From positions 2,608,113-2,672,112 of the forward strand of contig NZ_QPHM01000001.1 in the NCBI RefSeq assembly GCF_003336245.1: DNA of 64,000 nucleotides. Direction: 5' to 3'. The translations under genes and the position numbers were made by a program. Below the pieces are notes generated by a model. It worked only from the letters and a program-made list of their open reading frames with translations, was not told the DNA's origin and searched no databases. The DNA is from Haloplanus salinus. GTDB taxonomy: Archaea; Halobacteriota; Halobacteria; Halobacteriales; Haloferacaceae. Positions 17,217 through 27,550 of the stretch are shown in pieces (within the stretch, counting starts at the first letter, position 1; the number at the start of each line of letters is the position of its first letter).

Positions 17217-17243
17217 TTGTGCGACATTCGCACAAATCTTTTA
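17217..17243 (+). promoter_or_regulatory. Operator-like palindrome and TATA box of the HTH regulator
   Basis: TTGTGCGA-CAT-TCGCACAA (17217-17235) is a perfect 8-bp inverted repeat with a 3-bp spacer. It abuts the TATA-like ATCTTTTAG at 17236-17244, occupying the BRE position, and lies 39 bp upstream of the regulator's ATG. The position suggests autoregulation by competition with TFB/TBP binding. Confidence 0.6.
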
Positions 17244-17273
17244 GTTGCGTGGCGCTTAGCTCACAACGATACA

Positions 17274-17675
17274 ATGCCGGATTCGATGTCCGAACAGCTC
17301 CAGCGGGACATGGAGTGTGAAGGACTTCTCGAGTGCTTCCACGGGCTCAAACAGCTCGACAAGGCGTGCTTTCGGGCGCTCGTCGAGGCCAACGAACCGC
17401 TGACCGTCGACGAAATCGCCGAGGCGGTGGACCGCGAACGGTCGACGGCCTACCGTGCCGTCCAGCGACTGCTCCAGACGGGGTTCATCGGGAAAGAACA
17501 GGTCAACTACGACCAGGGTGGTTACTACCACGTGTACTCCCCGACCGACCCCTCGAAGATCGCCGACGACATGCAGCGCATGCTCAACGACTGGTACGCG
17601 AAGATGGGGCAACTCATCGGCGAGTTCGAGGACAAGTACGAGAACGCCGACGCGGGCCAGCCGGTCGAGGGCTGA
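17274..17675 (+). CDS. TrmB-like winged-helix transcriptional regulator
   Basis: The 133-residue protein has a short N-terminal [15 protein letters not shown] segment and a winged helix (about 35-85) with [20 protein letters not shown] as the recognition helix region. A helical C-terminal tail that could dimerise follows. It lacks the sugar-binding domain of full-length TrmB. Cys14 and Cys20 in the N-terminal segment could sense redox state or metal, but this is speculation. ATG 17274 fits the TATA at 17236-17244; ATG 17286 is possible. An operator-like palindrome upstream suggests autoregulation. Confidence 0.75.
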   Translation: MPDSMSEQLQRDMECEGLLECFHGLKQLDKACFRALVEANEPLTVDEIAEAVDRERSTAYRAVQRLLQTGFIGKEQVNYDQGGYYHVYSPTDPSKIADDMQRMLNDWYAKMGQLIGEFEDKYENADAGQPVEG

Positions 17676-17770
17676 CGGTCCACGCCGGCCGACCAGTCGC
17701 GTACCGTTGCTCACTCCGCCGTTCGCCCGACGGCGCCGATCCCGTGGTCCGCGAGGCGACACCGGCCAAA

Positions 17771-17780
17771 GTTTTAAATA
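17771..17780 (+). promoter_or_regulatory. TATA box of tfb
   Basis: GTTTTAAATA at 17771-17780 lies about 29 bp before the tfb ATG at 17804, matching a leaderless haloarchaeal promoter. Confidence 0.6.
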
Positions 17781-17803
17781 AGAGGTTCGCCACGACACTT
17801 ATA

Positions 17804-18757
17804 ATGGAACGTCCGAGCCGCCAACGCCAGCGGAGCCAGGAAACGGAACAGGAAGCGGACGAATCCGTTGATTGTCCCGAGTGCGGATCAGACAACATCG
17901 TCACCGACGCGGACCAGGGCGAACTCGTCTGTGACGACTGCGGACTGGTTATCGACGAACGGCAGATCGATCGCGGGCCGGAGTGGCGGGCGTTCAATCA
18001 CTCCGAGCGACAGAGCAAGTCCCGCGTCGGCGCGCCAATCACGGAGACGATGCACGACCGCGGACTGACGACGACCATCGACTGGAAGGACAAGGACGCT
18101 TACGGGCGGTCGCTCTCCTCCGAGAAGCGCTCGCAGATGCACCGCCTCCGAAAGTGGCAGGAGCGGATTCGGACGAAGGACGCGGGCGAGCGCAACCTTC
18201 AGTTCGCGCTGAGCGAGATCGACCGGATGGCCTCCGCGCTCGGCGTCCCCCGGTCCGTGCGGGAAGTGGCCTCCGTCATCTATCGGCGCGCGCTCAACGA
18301 GGACCTGATCCGCGGGCGCTCGATCGAGGGCGTCGCCACCGCCGCCCTCTACGCCGCCTGCCGACAGGAGGGCATCCCCCGCTCGCTCGACGAGGTGGCC
18401 GAAGTCTCCCGCGTCCCACAGAAGGAGATCGGCCGTACGTACCGCTACATCTCACAGGAGCTCGGACTGGAACTCAAGCCGGTCGACCCCAAGCAGTTCG
18501 TCCCCCGCTTCGCCTCGGCGCTCGACCTGAGCGAGGAGGTCCAGGCCAAGGCGACGGAGATCATCGACGTTTCCGCGGAACAGGGCCTGCTCTCGGGGAA
18601 GTCCCCGACCGGTTTCGCCGCCGCCGCCATCTACGCCGCATCCCTGCTCTGTAACGAGAAAAAGACCCAGCGCGAGGTGGCCGACGTGGCACAGGTAACC
18701 GAGGTGACCATCCGCAACCGGTATCAAGAACAGATCGAGGCGATGGGCTTCCGCTAG
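17804..18757 (+). CDS. tfb: Transcription initiation factor IIB (TFB)
   Basis: The 317-residue protein has an N-terminal zinc ribbon (C24, C27, C43, C46), a B-reader/linker region around residues 60-100 and two cyclin repeats (about 125-210 and 220-310). The second ends in a helix-turn-helix, [18 protein letters not shown], that contacts the BRE. It recruits RNA polymerase to TBP-bound promoters. Haloarchaea carry several TFBs; which paralogue this is cannot be told here. Ends overlap the convergent agl23-like gene by 4 bp. Confidence 0.95.
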   Translation: MERPSRQRQRSQETEQEADESVDCPECGSDNIVTDADQGELVCDDCGLVIDERQIDRGPEWRAFNHSERQSKSRVGAPITETMHDRGLTTTIDWKDKDAYGRSLSSEKRSQMHRLRKWQERIRTKDAGERNLQFALSEIDRMASALGVPRSVREVASVIYRRALNEDLIRGRSIEGVATAALYAACRQEGIPRSLDEVAEVSRVPQKEIGRTYRYISQELGLELKPVDPKQFVPRFASALDLSEEVQAKATEIIDVSAEQGLLSGKSPTGFAAAAIYAASLLCNEKKTQREVADVAQVTEVTIRNRYQEQIEAMGFR

Positions 18758-20439
18758 CGGACGAAGACGACGACGTCCCGGTTCCACAGCGACAGGCGGT
18801 ACGTACTCGACTCGTAGCCCACCAGCCGCGCCGACAGCGCCGCACGCCGACTCGCGTCGGCGACGACCACCGGCGGCCGGGACTCCAGTGCGTCCAGTCC
18901 CGTCGGGTCGCGGACCCCGTCAGTCTCCGCGCCCATTCGCTCCAGATACCACGGCAACGGGAGCCGATTCCCCCACGCGTCGCTCACGGGCGGGCGATCC
19001 GGTCGATCGTCGTACGTCGGAACGAACTCGGGGCCGTAGAAGAGCACGTCGACGCCGTCGTTGCCCGCGATAGCCCGTGACACGTCGGCGACGAAGGGGT
19101 CGAGGTCGTCCGCCGGCTGGGCGTGGTGGGCGAGCGGGTTCTCGGGTGTCGTCGGCCCGTAGGCCGTCCCCACGGCCGCGACGCCGAGCTGTCCTGCGAC
19201 GGCCAGGGCGAGCAGCGCCGCGACGGCGACGCCGACGGCGTCGTCGCGGGAGAGCGACTCCGAGGCGTACCGCCCGAGCAACCCCACCGCCGCCGCGGCG
19301 GGGACGACGGCCGGGGCGACGGTGTGGACGGTCAGCCACGCCGCGCTCTCCTCGGTGATCACCGGGAACACGAGCAGCGACGCGCCGGCCCAGTAGGCGT
19401 GGAAGGCGAGCACCGGCCGGGTCTCGCCCCGACCGTACCGATCCGCGAGAAAGCCCACGGCCGCCAGGCCGACGACCACCGCCGACGCCGCGAGCAGCGT
19501 CTCGACGTGCGCGCTCAGATACGGGAGCAGTTGATGTTCGCCACCCTGCCGTCGGCCGACGACGCGTACCCCGTAGAACGAGCGGGTCGCGCCGAGAAAC
19601 GCCGCCTCGACCGTCGCCGGCGACGGACGGATCGAGCCGCCGACGCGCGGCGCGTAGAAGAACAGGTGGACGACGAGGAAGACGCCGACGGCCCCGAGCG
19701 CGGAGCGGGTGGTGCCACGCAGGCGCTCGACTGCCCACTCGAGGTGGTCACGGGCACCCTCCCCCGCGTCGACGAGACGGCGCTGATCGACGGTCAGCGC
19801 CGCGGCGGCCAGCCAGCAGAGCAAGTAGCCGACGACGAAGGCCGACGCCGCGACGGCGAGGCCGAGCGCCGCGGCGCCGAGGTAGCGGTAGGGGCGGGCG
19901 GCGGCCGCGTCCTCGGCGTCGAGGATGCGAACGACGCAGCCGACGACGACGAGGCCGAAGACGGCGAGGGGCAGGTCGCCACGGAGGAACCGGCCGTAGT
20001 AGAGGAGGGTGGGGCTGACGGCGAGCAAGCCGGCCATCGCCACCGTCTCGGCGTCGGTCAGCCGGTATCGCGGGGTCGCCGACGTATCCGCCGACCGACG
20101 CCGTCGAAAGAGCAGAGCGGCGAGCGGCGAGCACCCGCCGACGACGGCGACGACGGCACGGGCGGCCACGTCCGTCGTGCCGACGGCGCCGAGGACGTAC
20201 CGCTCGGCGAGATAGAGGAAGGGACCGCCCGCGACGGGGCGATACTCGAAGGTACCGGTGTCGAGGTAGCGGAGGCTCCAGTAGCCGACGCGAGCCTCGT
20301 CCCAGTGGAAGGGGCGGGCACCGAGGCCGACGACGCGGGCGGCGAGGGCGAGGAGGGTGACGGCGACGACGGCGAGGACGACGCGGTCGACGGGGACGGA
20401 CCGCGTCCTGAAGCCGTCTGACGGATCGGCCGCTGACAT
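18754..20439 (-). CDS. agl23: Agl23-like (TIGR03663) multi-pass membrane protein
   Basis: The 561-residue protein has roughly a dozen hydrophobic segments and a GT-C-type first luminal loop with the motif [12 protein letters not shown], matching TIGR03663, the flippase-associated Agl23 family tied to haloarchaeal N-glycosylation. A soluble C-terminal domain (about 440-561) contains [18 protein letters not shown]. The direct reaction is unproven; a lipid-linked-sugar transferase or flippase partner are options. Start ATG at 20439; divergent from the mutase gene with an 82-bp shared promoter region. Confidence 0.78.
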   Translation of the reverse strand: MSAADPSDGFRTRSVPVDRVVLAVVAVTLLALAARVVGLGARPFHWDEARVGYWSLRYLDTGTFEYRPVAGGPFLYLAERYVLGAVGTTDVAARAVVAVVGGCSPLAALLFRRRRSADTSATPRYRLTDAETVAMAGLLAVSPTLLYYGRFLRGDLPLAVFGLVVVGCVVRILDAEDAAAARPYRYLGAAALGLAVAASAFVVGYLLCWLAAAALTVDQRRLVDAGEGARDHLEWAVERLRGTTRSALGAVGVFLVVHLFFYAPRVGGSIRPSPATVEAAFLGATRSFYGVRVVGRRQGGEHQLLPYLSAHVETLLAASAVVVGLAAVGFLADRYGRGETRPVLAFHAYWAGASLLVFPVITEESAAWLTVHTVAPAVVPAAAAVGLLGRYASESLSRDDAVGVAVAALLALAVAGQLGVAAVGTAYGPTTPENPLAHHAQPADDLDPFVADVSRAIAGNDGVDVLFYGPEFVPTYDDRPDRPPVSDAWGNRLPLPWYLERMGAETDGVRDPTGLDALESRPPVVVADASRRAALSARLVGYESSTYRLSLWNRDVVVFVR

Positions 20440-20521
20440 ACCGGCTCATCCGCCGGCGCCCCGGTGAAGCTTTCGATACCGCCACCGACCGATACAAACC
20501 GCTGGGCGCCGGAACCCCGGC

Positions 20522-21868
20522 ATGGATCTCTTCGGGACTGCGGGTATCCGCGGCGACGTACGGACGGCGGTGACGCCGGAACTCGCGGTGGCGGTCGGGC
20601 GGGCGACCGCTCGCGACGCAACCGAGGTGGTGATCGGACGCGACGGCCGAACCACGGGCGGGGCGCTCGCCGCCGCCGTCGAGGCCGGCGTCCGCTCCGG
20701 CGGCGCGTCGGTCCGCCGCCTCGGCGTCGTCCCCACCCCCGCCCTCGCTTTCGCCTCGCAGGGTCGGCACGGCGTGATGCTCACTGCCTCACACAACCCT
20801 CCCGGCGACAACGGCATCAAGTGTTTCGTCGACGGCGTCGAGTTCGACCGGGAGCGGGAGGCGGAGGTGGAGCGCCGCGTCGACGCCGCCGACCCCCCAG
20901 TCGACTGGGACGCGTGGGGCGAGGCGCGCGGGGCGTCGGTGCTCGACGCCTACCGCGTGGCCGTCGCCGACTACGCTCGCGGGTTCGGCGCGCCCCTCGA
21001 CGGCCTCCCGGTCGCCGTCGACTGCGGCAACGGAATGGGGGCGCTCGCGACGCCGACGGTCCTCCGCACACTCGGTGCGTCGGTCGAGACGCTGGAGGGC
21101 AACGTCGACGGCCACTTCCCCGGCCGCGAGAGCAAGCCCACGCCGGAGTCCCTGACCGCGCTCCGCCGGTTCGTCGCCGACGGCGAGGCGGCAGTCGGGG
21201 TCGGCCACGACGGCGACGCCGACCGCATCGTGATCGTCGACGGTTCGGGCGAGGTGGTCCACGAAGATACCGTCCTCGCCATCCTCGCGGAGCGATACGT
21301 CCGGGCGAGCGACGCCGCCGACCCCGTGGTCGTGACGACGCCCAACGCCTCCGCACGGATCGACGACCGGGTCCGCGAGGCCGGCGGCCGGGTCGAACGC
21401 GTCCGCCTCGGCGCCCTCCACGAGGGAGTGGCGCGGGTGCGAGCCGAGGTGGGCACCGTCGTCTTCGCCGCCGAACCGTGGAAACATCTCCACCCCGACT
21501 TCGGCGGGTGGATCGACGCCGTCGCCAGCGCGGCCGTCTTCGCCCGGCACGTCGCGAACGAGGGGTTGGACGGCCTTCGCGCGCCCGTCACCGAACGCCC
21601 CTATCGGAAGGTGAGCGTCCCCTGCCCCGACGGGGCGAAGGCAGCCGCGATGGCGCGGCTCCGCGACTCGCTCCCCGAGGCGTTCCCCGACGCGAGCGTC
21701 GACACCGAGCACGGCGTGCGCCTCGAACGTCCCGACGGGTCGTGGCTGCTCGTCCGCCCCAGCGGGACGGAGCCGTACGTCCGCCTGTACGCCGAGAGCG
21801 AGGCCGTCGACGAACTCGTGGCGACGGCCCGGGCGGACGCCGAACGGGCAGTCGAGGACGCGTCCTGA
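20522..21868 (+). CDS. glmM: Phosphohexomutase (phosphoglucosamine/phosphomannomutase family)
   Basis: The 448-residue enzyme has the four domains of the alpha-D-phosphohexomutase family. The catalytic serine is in TASHNPP, the metal loop is GHDGDADRIV, and the phosphate-binding loop is RPSGTEPYVRLYAE near the C terminus. The sugar-specificity loop reads AAEPWKH rather than the more usual GGEESGH, so the substrate (GlcN-1-P, mannose-1-P or glucose-1-P) is uncertain and the symbol is tentative. ATG 20522 gives the expected compact N terminus MDLFGTAGIRG. Confidence 0.8.
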   Translation: MDLFGTAGIRGDVRTAVTPELAVAVGRATARDATEVVIGRDGRTTGGALAAAVEAGVRSGGASVRRLGVVPTPALAFASQGRHGVMLTASHNPPGDNGIKCFVDGVEFDREREAEVERRVDAADPPVDWDAWGEARGASVLDAYRVAVADYARGFGAPLDGLPVAVDCGNGMGALATPTVLRTLGASVETLEGNVDGHFPGRESKPTPESLTALRRFVADGEAAVGVGHDGDADRIVIVDGSGEVVHEDTVLAILAERYVRASDAADPVVVTTPNASARIDDRVREAGGRVERVRLGALHEGVARVRAEVGTVVFAAEPWKHLHPDFGGWIDAVASAAVFARHVANEGLDGLRAPVTERPYRKVSVPCPDGAKAAAMARLRDSLPEAFPDASVDTEHGVRLERPDGSWLLVRPSGTEPYVRLYAESEAVDELVATARADAERAVEDAS

Positions 21869-21950
21869 CGGCGCGTCCTCGGCTTCCGTCGGCGCCCGGA
21901 GGACGAAACGGGAATAAAGAGTTTTCCCACCGCGGGAGCGACACCAACTA

Positions 21951-23312
21951 ATGACCACCCACGAGTACGACGTCGTCGTCGTCGGTGCGGGGACCGCGGG
22001 CTGTTACGCCGCGGCCAGCGCCGCTCGCGACGGCCTCAACGTCGTCGTCGTCGAACGAAAGGACGAGCAGGAAGCGGGCCACATCGCGTGTGGCGACGCG
22101 CTCAAGGGCGCGGACACGTTTCCCGAGGCCATCCCGAAATCGAGGATCGAGGACTCGTTTACCAACACCGGCGTCGACCACGGTCGATTCGAACTCCCTC
22201 AGCACGACACGGTACTCGACATTCCGGTGCCGGGCGAACTCGCCGTCATCGACCGCTACGCGTTCGGCCGTCGCATCATCGAAGGGGCCGAGGCTGCCGG
22301 CGCCGACTTCCACTACGACACCGTGGTACAGGACGTGTTACAGGACGGCGCCCGTATCACGGGCGTCCGTGGGACGCGGAAGGGCGACCCCGTCACCTAC
22401 GAGGCCGCGGTGACCGTCGACGCCGCCGGCGCCCTCTCCATCCTACAGGACAAAGCCGACTTCGACGACGCCACCTTCGACACCAACGTCTCCTACTCCC
22501 AGTTCTGCTCGGCCTACCGCGAAATCGTCGAGGTGCCCGAGGAAGTCGAGTGGGACGACGCCCTCGTGTTCAAGCCGACCCAGCGCGCCGCGGGCTATCT
22601 CTGGTACTTCCCGCGGACGAGCACGACGATCAACGCCGGCCTCGGCTTCCAGATGACGGAGGAGCCGATGAAGCTGGTGCAGGACCTGCAAGCCGACCTC
22701 CAGCGCCGGCCGGAGTTCGAGGGTGCCGAGGTCACGGACAAACTCGGCGCCGCGCTCCCGACCCGCCGTCCGTACGACTCGGCCGTCGCGCCGGGCTTCG
22801 TCGCCGTCGGCGACGCCGCCGGTCACGTCAACCCCACTACCGGTGGCGGCATCGCCGGTGCCGCCTACGCCGGCACCTACGCCGCCGAGGCCATCGCCGA
22901 CGCCGTCGACGACCCCACCGAGGCGGCGCTCTGGGAGTACAACGAGCGCGTGATGGACCACTTCGGCGGCCGGTACGCCGGCCTCGACGTGTACAACGTC
23001 CTCTCGACGGCCATCGACGTCGACGACCTGATGGGCCTGCTCGCGTCGCTCCCCGGCGAGAAGCTCGCGGAGGCCCTGTATTCCGGCTCGACCTCCATGG
23101 GGCTCGGCCTGAAGATCAAAAGCGCGATCAAGAGCTTCGGCTACTGGGGGACGATCCTCGATTTCTACCGGACCAAGCAGCTGGCCGAAGACCTGATGAA
23201 CCGGTACGAGGCGTACCCGTCCGATCCGTCGGGGCTCGCGGCGTGGCAAGGCGAGCGCGACGACCTGATGGAGCGGGTGTACGAGACGACGGGCGCCGAC
23301 CCGAAGTACTAG
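21951..23312 (+). CDS. Digeranylgeranylglycerophospholipid reductase (GGR family)
   Basis: The 453-residue flavoprotein has an N-terminal FAD motif VVVGAGTAGCYAAASAARDG, the family C-rich turn HIACGDALKG, the YLWYFPR motif of the substrate cavity and the late FAD motif GFVAVGDAAGHVNPTTGGG. GGR enzymes saturate the geranylgeranyl chains of archaeal ether lipids. Related GGR paralogues act on quinones or carotenoid precursors, so the exact lipid is inferred. ATG 21951 directly precedes the FAD strand. Confidence 0.85.
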   Translation: MTTHEYDVVVVGAGTAGCYAAASAARDGLNVVVVERKDEQEAGHIACGDALKGADTFPEAIPKSRIEDSFTNTGVDHGRFELPQHDTVLDIPVPGELAVIDRYAFGRRIIEGAEAAGADFHYDTVVQDVLQDGARITGVRGTRKGDPVTYEAAVTVDAAGALSILQDKADFDDATFDTNVSYSQFCSAYREIVEVPEEVEWDDALVFKPTQRAAGYLWYFPRTSTTINAGLGFQMTEEPMKLVQDLQADLQRRPEFEGAEVTDKLGAALPTRRPYDSAVAPGFVAVGDAAGHVNPTTGGGIAGAAYAGTYAAEAIADAVDDPTEAALWEYNERVMDHFGGRYAGLDVYNVLSTAIDVDDLMGLLASLPGEKLAEALYSGSTSMGLGLKIKSAIKSFGYWGTILDFYRTKQLAEDLMNRYEAYPSDPSGLAAWQGERDDLMERVYETTGADPKY

Positions 23313-23365
23313 CCTCCGAACGCCCCCGGCGGGCGTCCGCGCTCGCCGAGGGCGACTTCACCCGG

Positions 23366-24637
23366 TCACATCGCCTCCCGCCCGAGCCGCTCTATCGTCC
23401 CGCCGAACACGTCGACGGCGATGCGGATGGTCTCCTCGTCCACGTCGAAGGTCGGCGAGTGATGACCGCCGGGGTGGTCGGTGCCGACGCAGACGTAGGC
23501 GGCGAGCCCGCCCCGGTCCTGAACGTGTTGCATGAGGTACGTGGCGTCCTCGCTGCCACCGAGGTCGTCGCTGTCGAGGACGGAGTCGACGCCGGTCGTC
23601 TCGCCGGCTACCTCCGCGACGACGCCGGCCAGTTCGTCGTCGCTCTCGCCGCCCGGTGCCCGACCCCCGTACTCGACGTCGACCTCGCAGTCGTGCATCC
23701 CCGCGGCCGACCGGAGGATCCGCCGCGCGTGGGCGTCCATGTACTCCCGCAACTCGGTCGTCTCGCCGCGCACCTCGCCCTCGATGAACGCCTCATCGGG
23801 GACGATGTTCGAGGCGGTGCCGCCGCCGACGAGGCCGGCGTTGACCCGCGTCGCGCCCCCGTCGTGGCGTGGAATGGAGTAGAGGTTCCCGATCGCCGTC
23901 GCCATCGCCTGCACCGCGTTGCGGCCGCGTTCGGGGTGACCGCCGGCGTGCGAGGAGGCGCCCGAAAACTCCGCGCGGAAGTGCTGTTGGGCGAGGAAGC
24001 CGTCGACGCCCGCCACCACCTCGCCGGTCGGGTGGTCGAGGCCGACGTGGAGCGCGAGGAGGTACGCCACGTCGTCCAAGTGTCCCCCTTCGGCCATCGG
24101 CTCGCCGCCGGAGACGATCTCCTCGCTCGGCTGGAAGAGGACCTTGAGCGTGCCCGAGAAGTCGCTCTCGGCGACGGCGTCGAGGACGCCGACGCCGACG
24201 GTGGCGTGGGCGTCGTGGCCGCAGGCGTGCATGTAGCCCTCGTTCTCGGAGCGAAAACCCATGCTCGCGGGCTCGTGGTCGTCGGCGTCGGCCTCGGCGA
24301 TCGGCAGGGCGTCGATGTCGACCCGGAGGCCGACGGTCGGGCCCTCACCCCGTTTCAGAACGGCGACGAGACCGGTGTAGCCGCCGGCCAGACGCTCGAC
24401 CACGTCCTCGCGAGCGCCGGCTTCGACCGCCCGGCGCGCCCACTCGTCGAGTTCGTCGTCGTCGGGGACGCCCCGGCGGTCGGCGGCGAGGACTTCCGGG
24501 CCGACGTGGAGTTCGTCGAGCGGGCGTTTCTCGAGTTCGTCGACGAGGCGGGCGGTGGTGTAGAACTCCCGCCACGCGGGTTCGGGGTGGCGGTGCAGGT
24601 CGCGGCGCAGGTCGAGTAGGTCGTCGCTCACGCTCAT
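23366..24637 (-). CDS. M20-family amidohydrolase/aminoacylase
   Basis: The 423-residue hydrolase has the M20D features: DLRRDLHRHPEPAWREF at the N terminus, metal-binding ACGHDAHATVGVG, LFQPSEEI and the GGHPERGRNAVQA dimerisation-domain motif. The C-terminal metal histidine is probably in TDHPGGHHSPTFDVDEE. The family cleaves N-acyl amino acids or aminobenzoyl-glutamate; the substrate here is unknown. ATG at 24637 is preferred over 24754 because the intervening sequence is not protein-like and GCATAAGTTG near 24660 is a minus-strand promoter match. Confidence 0.85.
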   Translation of the reverse strand: MSVSDDLLDLRRDLHRHPEPAWREFYTTARLVDELEKRPLDELHVGPEVLAADRRGVPDDDELDEWARRAVEAGAREDVVERLAGGYTGLVAVLKRGEGPTVGLRVDIDALPIAEADADDHEPASMGFRSENEGYMHACGHDAHATVGVGVLDAVAESDFSGTLKVLFQPSEEIVSGGEPMAEGGHLDDVAYLLALHVGLDHPTGEVVAGVDGFLAQQHFRAEFSGASSHAGGHPERGRNAVQAMATAIGNLYSIPRHDGGATRVNAGLVGGGTASNIVPDEAFIEGEVRGETTELREYMDAHARRILRSAAGMHDCEVDVEYGGRAPGGESDDELAGVVAEVAGETTGVDSVLDSDDLGGSEDATYLMQHVQDRGGLAAYVCVGTDHPGGHHSPTFDVDEETIRIAVDVFGGTIERLGREAM

Positions 24638-24766
24638 ACACTGCCAAGGCGCGGCGGGGGGCATAAGTTGTCGCCCCGCCTCGTCCCGTTCGGCGGCGCC
24701 GGCGCCACCGCGCGGTATCGGAACGCCCATCACGGCGTTCCGAGTAGGGGGCATCGCTTCGCATCG

Positions 24767-25954
24767 ATGACTACCACGACCCGGCGGACGTGGGGGCTCG
24801 TCGCCGGTGCCAGCCTCGTCTCGACGGGACTGGCCGCCTACGAGATCGTGCCCGCGAGCGTGACGCCGCTCGTCCGCGAATCGTTACGGATCGACTCGAC
24901 CGCCGCCGGACTCCTAGTCGGCGTCATGTTCGGTACGGCGGTGGTGGCGAGCCTCCCGGCCGGCGCGGCCCTCGACCGCGCCGACTCCCGGACCGCGATG
25001 GCCGTCGCGACGCTGGCGCTGTTCGTCGCCGGCGGCTGGGGGTGGGTCGCGGGACGGAACGGTAACTACCGGTCGTTACTCGCCTCGCGGGCGCTCGGCG
25101 GCGTCGCGTACGTCGTCGTCTGGAACGCCGGCATCGACATGGTGAGTCGGGCGGTCGACGGCGACAACCGGGCGACGGCCGTGGGCGTCTTCACCGCCAG
25201 CGGCCCGGTCGGGTTCGCGCTCGGACAGGGGACGGGGCCGCTCGTCGCCGGCGCGTTCGGCTGGCCCGCCATCTTCCCCGCGTTCACCGGGGTGGCGCTC
25301 GTCGGCCTCCTCGTGTTCTGGCCGACGAGTCGGGGACTCGGACGGAGTCCGGACGGCGCGCCCTCCGCCGGCGAATTCGGCGCCGTCCTCCGCGACGGAA
25401 CCGTCTGGACCGTCGGGGCGCTCGGCTTCCTCGGCTACGCGCTGTATCTCTTCGTGAACAGTTGGGGGGCGTCGTATCTCTCCGCGGAGGTGGGCCTCTC
25501 GCTGGCGTTGAGCGGGCTCCTCGTCGCCGCGTTCCCCGCCATCGGCGTCGTCGCTCGCGTCAGTAGCGGGCTGCTCTCGGACCGGTTGTTCGGCGGCCGT
25601 CGCCGGCCGGTCGTCCTCGCCTCGTTCGGCTTCGCAGCCCCGCTCGTGTTGGTGTTCACCCGCCTCGACTCGATCCCGCTGCTCCTCGCAGTCCTGTTGC
25701 TCGCCGGGTTCGCGATCCAGCTTACACTGGGGCTGTCGTTCACGTACGTCCGGGAACTGGTCGACGCTCGCGTCGCCGCAACCGCCGTCGCCTTCCAGAC
25801 GAGCGTCGGACTGGCCGGAGCCTTCGTCGCCCCGACCGCGGGCGGTGCAGTCGTCGACGCGGCCGGCTTCGACGCGGCGTTCGCACTCGCCGGACTCCTC
25901 GCCGTCTGCGGCGTCGTGTTGGCGTGGTGGGCACCCGAGCCCGCGAACCGATGA
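24767..25954 (+). CDS. MFS transporter
   Basis: The 395-residue protein has twelve predicted hydrophobic segments. A loop-2/3 motif GAALDRADSRTAMAVA and a central loop SSGLLSDRLFGGRRRP correspond to the MFS motif-A positions in both halves. It resembles nitrate/cyanate or multidrug-type major facilitator carriers, but the substrate cannot be read. ATG 24767 is used; the region upstream belongs to the divergent promoter shared with the M20 gene. Confidence 0.8.
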   Translation: MTTTTRRTWGLVAGASLVSTGLAAYEIVPASVTPLVRESLRIDSTAAGLLVGVMFGTAVVASLPAGAALDRADSRTAMAVATLALFVAGGWGWVAGRNGNYRSLLASRALGGVAYVVVWNAGIDMVSRAVDGDNRATAVGVFTASGPVGFALGQGTGPLVAGAFGWPAIFPAFTGVALVGLLVFWPTSRGLGRSPDGAPSAGEFGAVLRDGTVWTVGALGFLGYALYLFVNSWGASYLSAEVGLSLALSGLLVAAFPAIGVVARVSSGLLSDRLFGGRRRPVVLASFGFAAPLVLVFTRLDSIPLLLAVLLLAGFAIQLTLGLSFTYVRELVDARVAATAVAFQTSVGLAGAFVAPTAGGAVVDAAGFDAAFALAGLLAVCGVVLAWWAPEPANR

Positions 25955-26011
25955 CCGCCGCCGGATCGGTTCCGGACCACTTTAATCGGTCCGTCAAGGA
26001 CGTGCGCCTGT

Positions 26012-27550
26012 ATGAGCGACCACGACTTACCCGACGACCCGCCGGATGCGTCGCGCATCAAATTCTACGGCGGCCGGGGGATGAGTGCCCTCCCGCTCGC
26101 CGTCTTCATCGTCTGGGCCATCGTTCAAAGTGGCCTCCTCGGTATCGGCGATACGTCCGGCCTCGTCATCGGCATGCTCGTCGGCCTCATCGTCGGCATG
26201 CTGTTCGTAAAGGGGAACTGGAAGGGCTATGCGGACACCATCTTCGAGGGGATGACCCAGCGCGTGGCTGCCACGGCGGTCGTGGCCTGGCTCTGGGCCG
26301 GCATGTTCGCCGACACCATCCAGGCCGGCGGCTTCGTCGACGGCCTCGTCTGGGCCTCTTCGGCGGCGAACGTCGGCGCGGCGCTGTTTCCGGCGCTGAC
26401 GTTCATCTTCGCCGCCTTGCTGGCGACGGGCATCGGCACCGGCTACGGCACCGCCGTCGCCTTCACGAGCCTCGTCTTCCCCGCGGGCGTCCTGCTGGGG
26501 GCCGATCCGGTCCTCATGTTCGGTGCCATCCTCTCCGGCGCCGTCTTCGGCGACAACCTCGCGCCCGTCTCGGACACCACCATCGTGAGCGCGGTGACCC
26601 AGGACGCCGACATCGGCGGCGTCGTCGCCTCGCGGTTCAAGTACGCCCTCGTCGCTGCCGTTCTCGCGCTGGCGAGCTACGTCGTCGCCGGCGGGGCGAT
26701 GGCGGGCGAACCGCTCGACGTGGGCGCTACCGCCGCCGCGGGCGCCGGTCCCCTCGGTCTCGTCCACCTCGCCTCCATCGCGCTCGTCATCGGTACGGCG
26801 GTGCAGGGGCGCCACATCATCGAGGCCATCTCGTGGGGGCTGATCGCGTCCGTCGCGCTCAACCTCGCGCTCGGCCTCGCGCCCGCGTCGGCCATGCTCG
26901 TCTTCCGCTCCGCGTCCGAGTCGGGGATCGCGGCGACGCTCGACGGCCTCCCCGTCCTCGGTGCCGTGATCGAGGTGTCGCCCGACGCCTCGGCGGCCGT
27001 CGGCGGGAGCCTCTACACCGGCGCGCTCGGCTTCTTCCCGCTGATCGTGCTCGTTCTCCTCATCGTCGGCGCGGCGCAGGTGATGCGCGCCGGCGGCGGC
27101 TTCGCCGCCATCGAGGGGTGGCTGCTCGAGAACGTCGCGACCACCGTCCGCCGCGCCGAGACGACGATGGTCATCGGCACCGCCATCGTCAACGCGACGA
27201 TCACGATCAACACGGCGGCGGAAATCGCCATCGCACCCTTCATCCGGACGCTCGGCCAGCGGTTCAACATCAACGGCTACCGCCGCGCCAACATCCTCGA
27301 CGCCAACACGTCCGCGCTCGGCTACATCTTCCCGTGGGGCGGCGGCGTCCTCGCCGGCTACGCGGCGATGATCCAACTCCCCCAGCAGTTCGACTGGTTC
27401 ACCGAGGCGATGCTCGCGAACCCCGCCGCGGTGTGGCCGTACGTCTTCCACGGCTGGTTCCTCGTCGCCGTCTTCCTCGTCGCGGCGTGGACCGGCTACG
27501 GGCTGGAGTACGTTCCCGACCGGCAGAGCGAGGAGGTGGCGCGCGTATGA
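26012..27550 (+). CDS. nhaC: NhaC-family Na+/H+ antiporter
   Basis: The 512-residue protein has 11-12 membrane segments and the NhaC motifs GTGYGTAVAF and GAVFGDNLAPVSDTTIVSA (the Asp and Ser/Thr-rich ion site). A second conserved NATITINTAAEIAIAP stretch follows. It would export Na+ in exchange for H+, a core function in a halophile. ATG 26012 sits about 28 bp after ACTTTAATC (25980-25988), a likely TATA element. It overlaps the next gene by ATGA and is surely cotranscribed with it. Confidence 0.87.
   Translation: MSDHDLPDDPPDASRIKFYGGRGMSALPLAVFIVWAIVQSGLLGIGDTSGLVIGMLVGLIVGMLFVKGNWKGYADTIFEGMTQRVAATAVVAWLWAGMFADTIQAGGFVDGLVWASSAANVGAALFPALTFIFAALLATGIGTGYGTAVAFTSLVFPAGVLLGADPVLMFGAILSGAVFGDNLAPVSDTTIVSAVTQDADIGGVVASRFKYALVAAVLALASYVVAGGAMAGEPLDVGATAAAGAGPLGLVHLASIALVIGTAVQGRHIIEAISWGLIASVALNLALGLAPASAMLVFRSASESGIAATLDGLPVLGAVIEVSPDASAAVGGSLYTGALGFFPLIVLVLLIVGAAQVMRAGGGFAAIEGWLLENVATTVRRAETTMVIGTAIVNATITINTAAEIAIAPFIRTLGQRFNINGYRRANILDANTSALGYIFPWGGGVLAGYAAMIQLPQQFDWFTEAMLANPAAVWPYVFHGWFLVAVFLVAAWTGYGLEYVPDRQSEEVARV

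Noticed and set aside
20522-21868. Loss of function of the phosphohexomutase because GEESG is missing
   Set aside because: The serine, metal and phosphate loops are intact, and AEPWKH-type variants of the sugar loop are plausible family variation, so it is noted as substrate uncertainty only.
26027-27451. Long open minus-strand frame opposite nhaC (and similar long frames opposite dph2, pilC, agl23 and others)
   Set aside because: They mirror the codon phase of strongly GC3-biased genes, have His/Arg/Asp-rich composition with no family resemblance, and lie wholly opposite recognisable enzymes.
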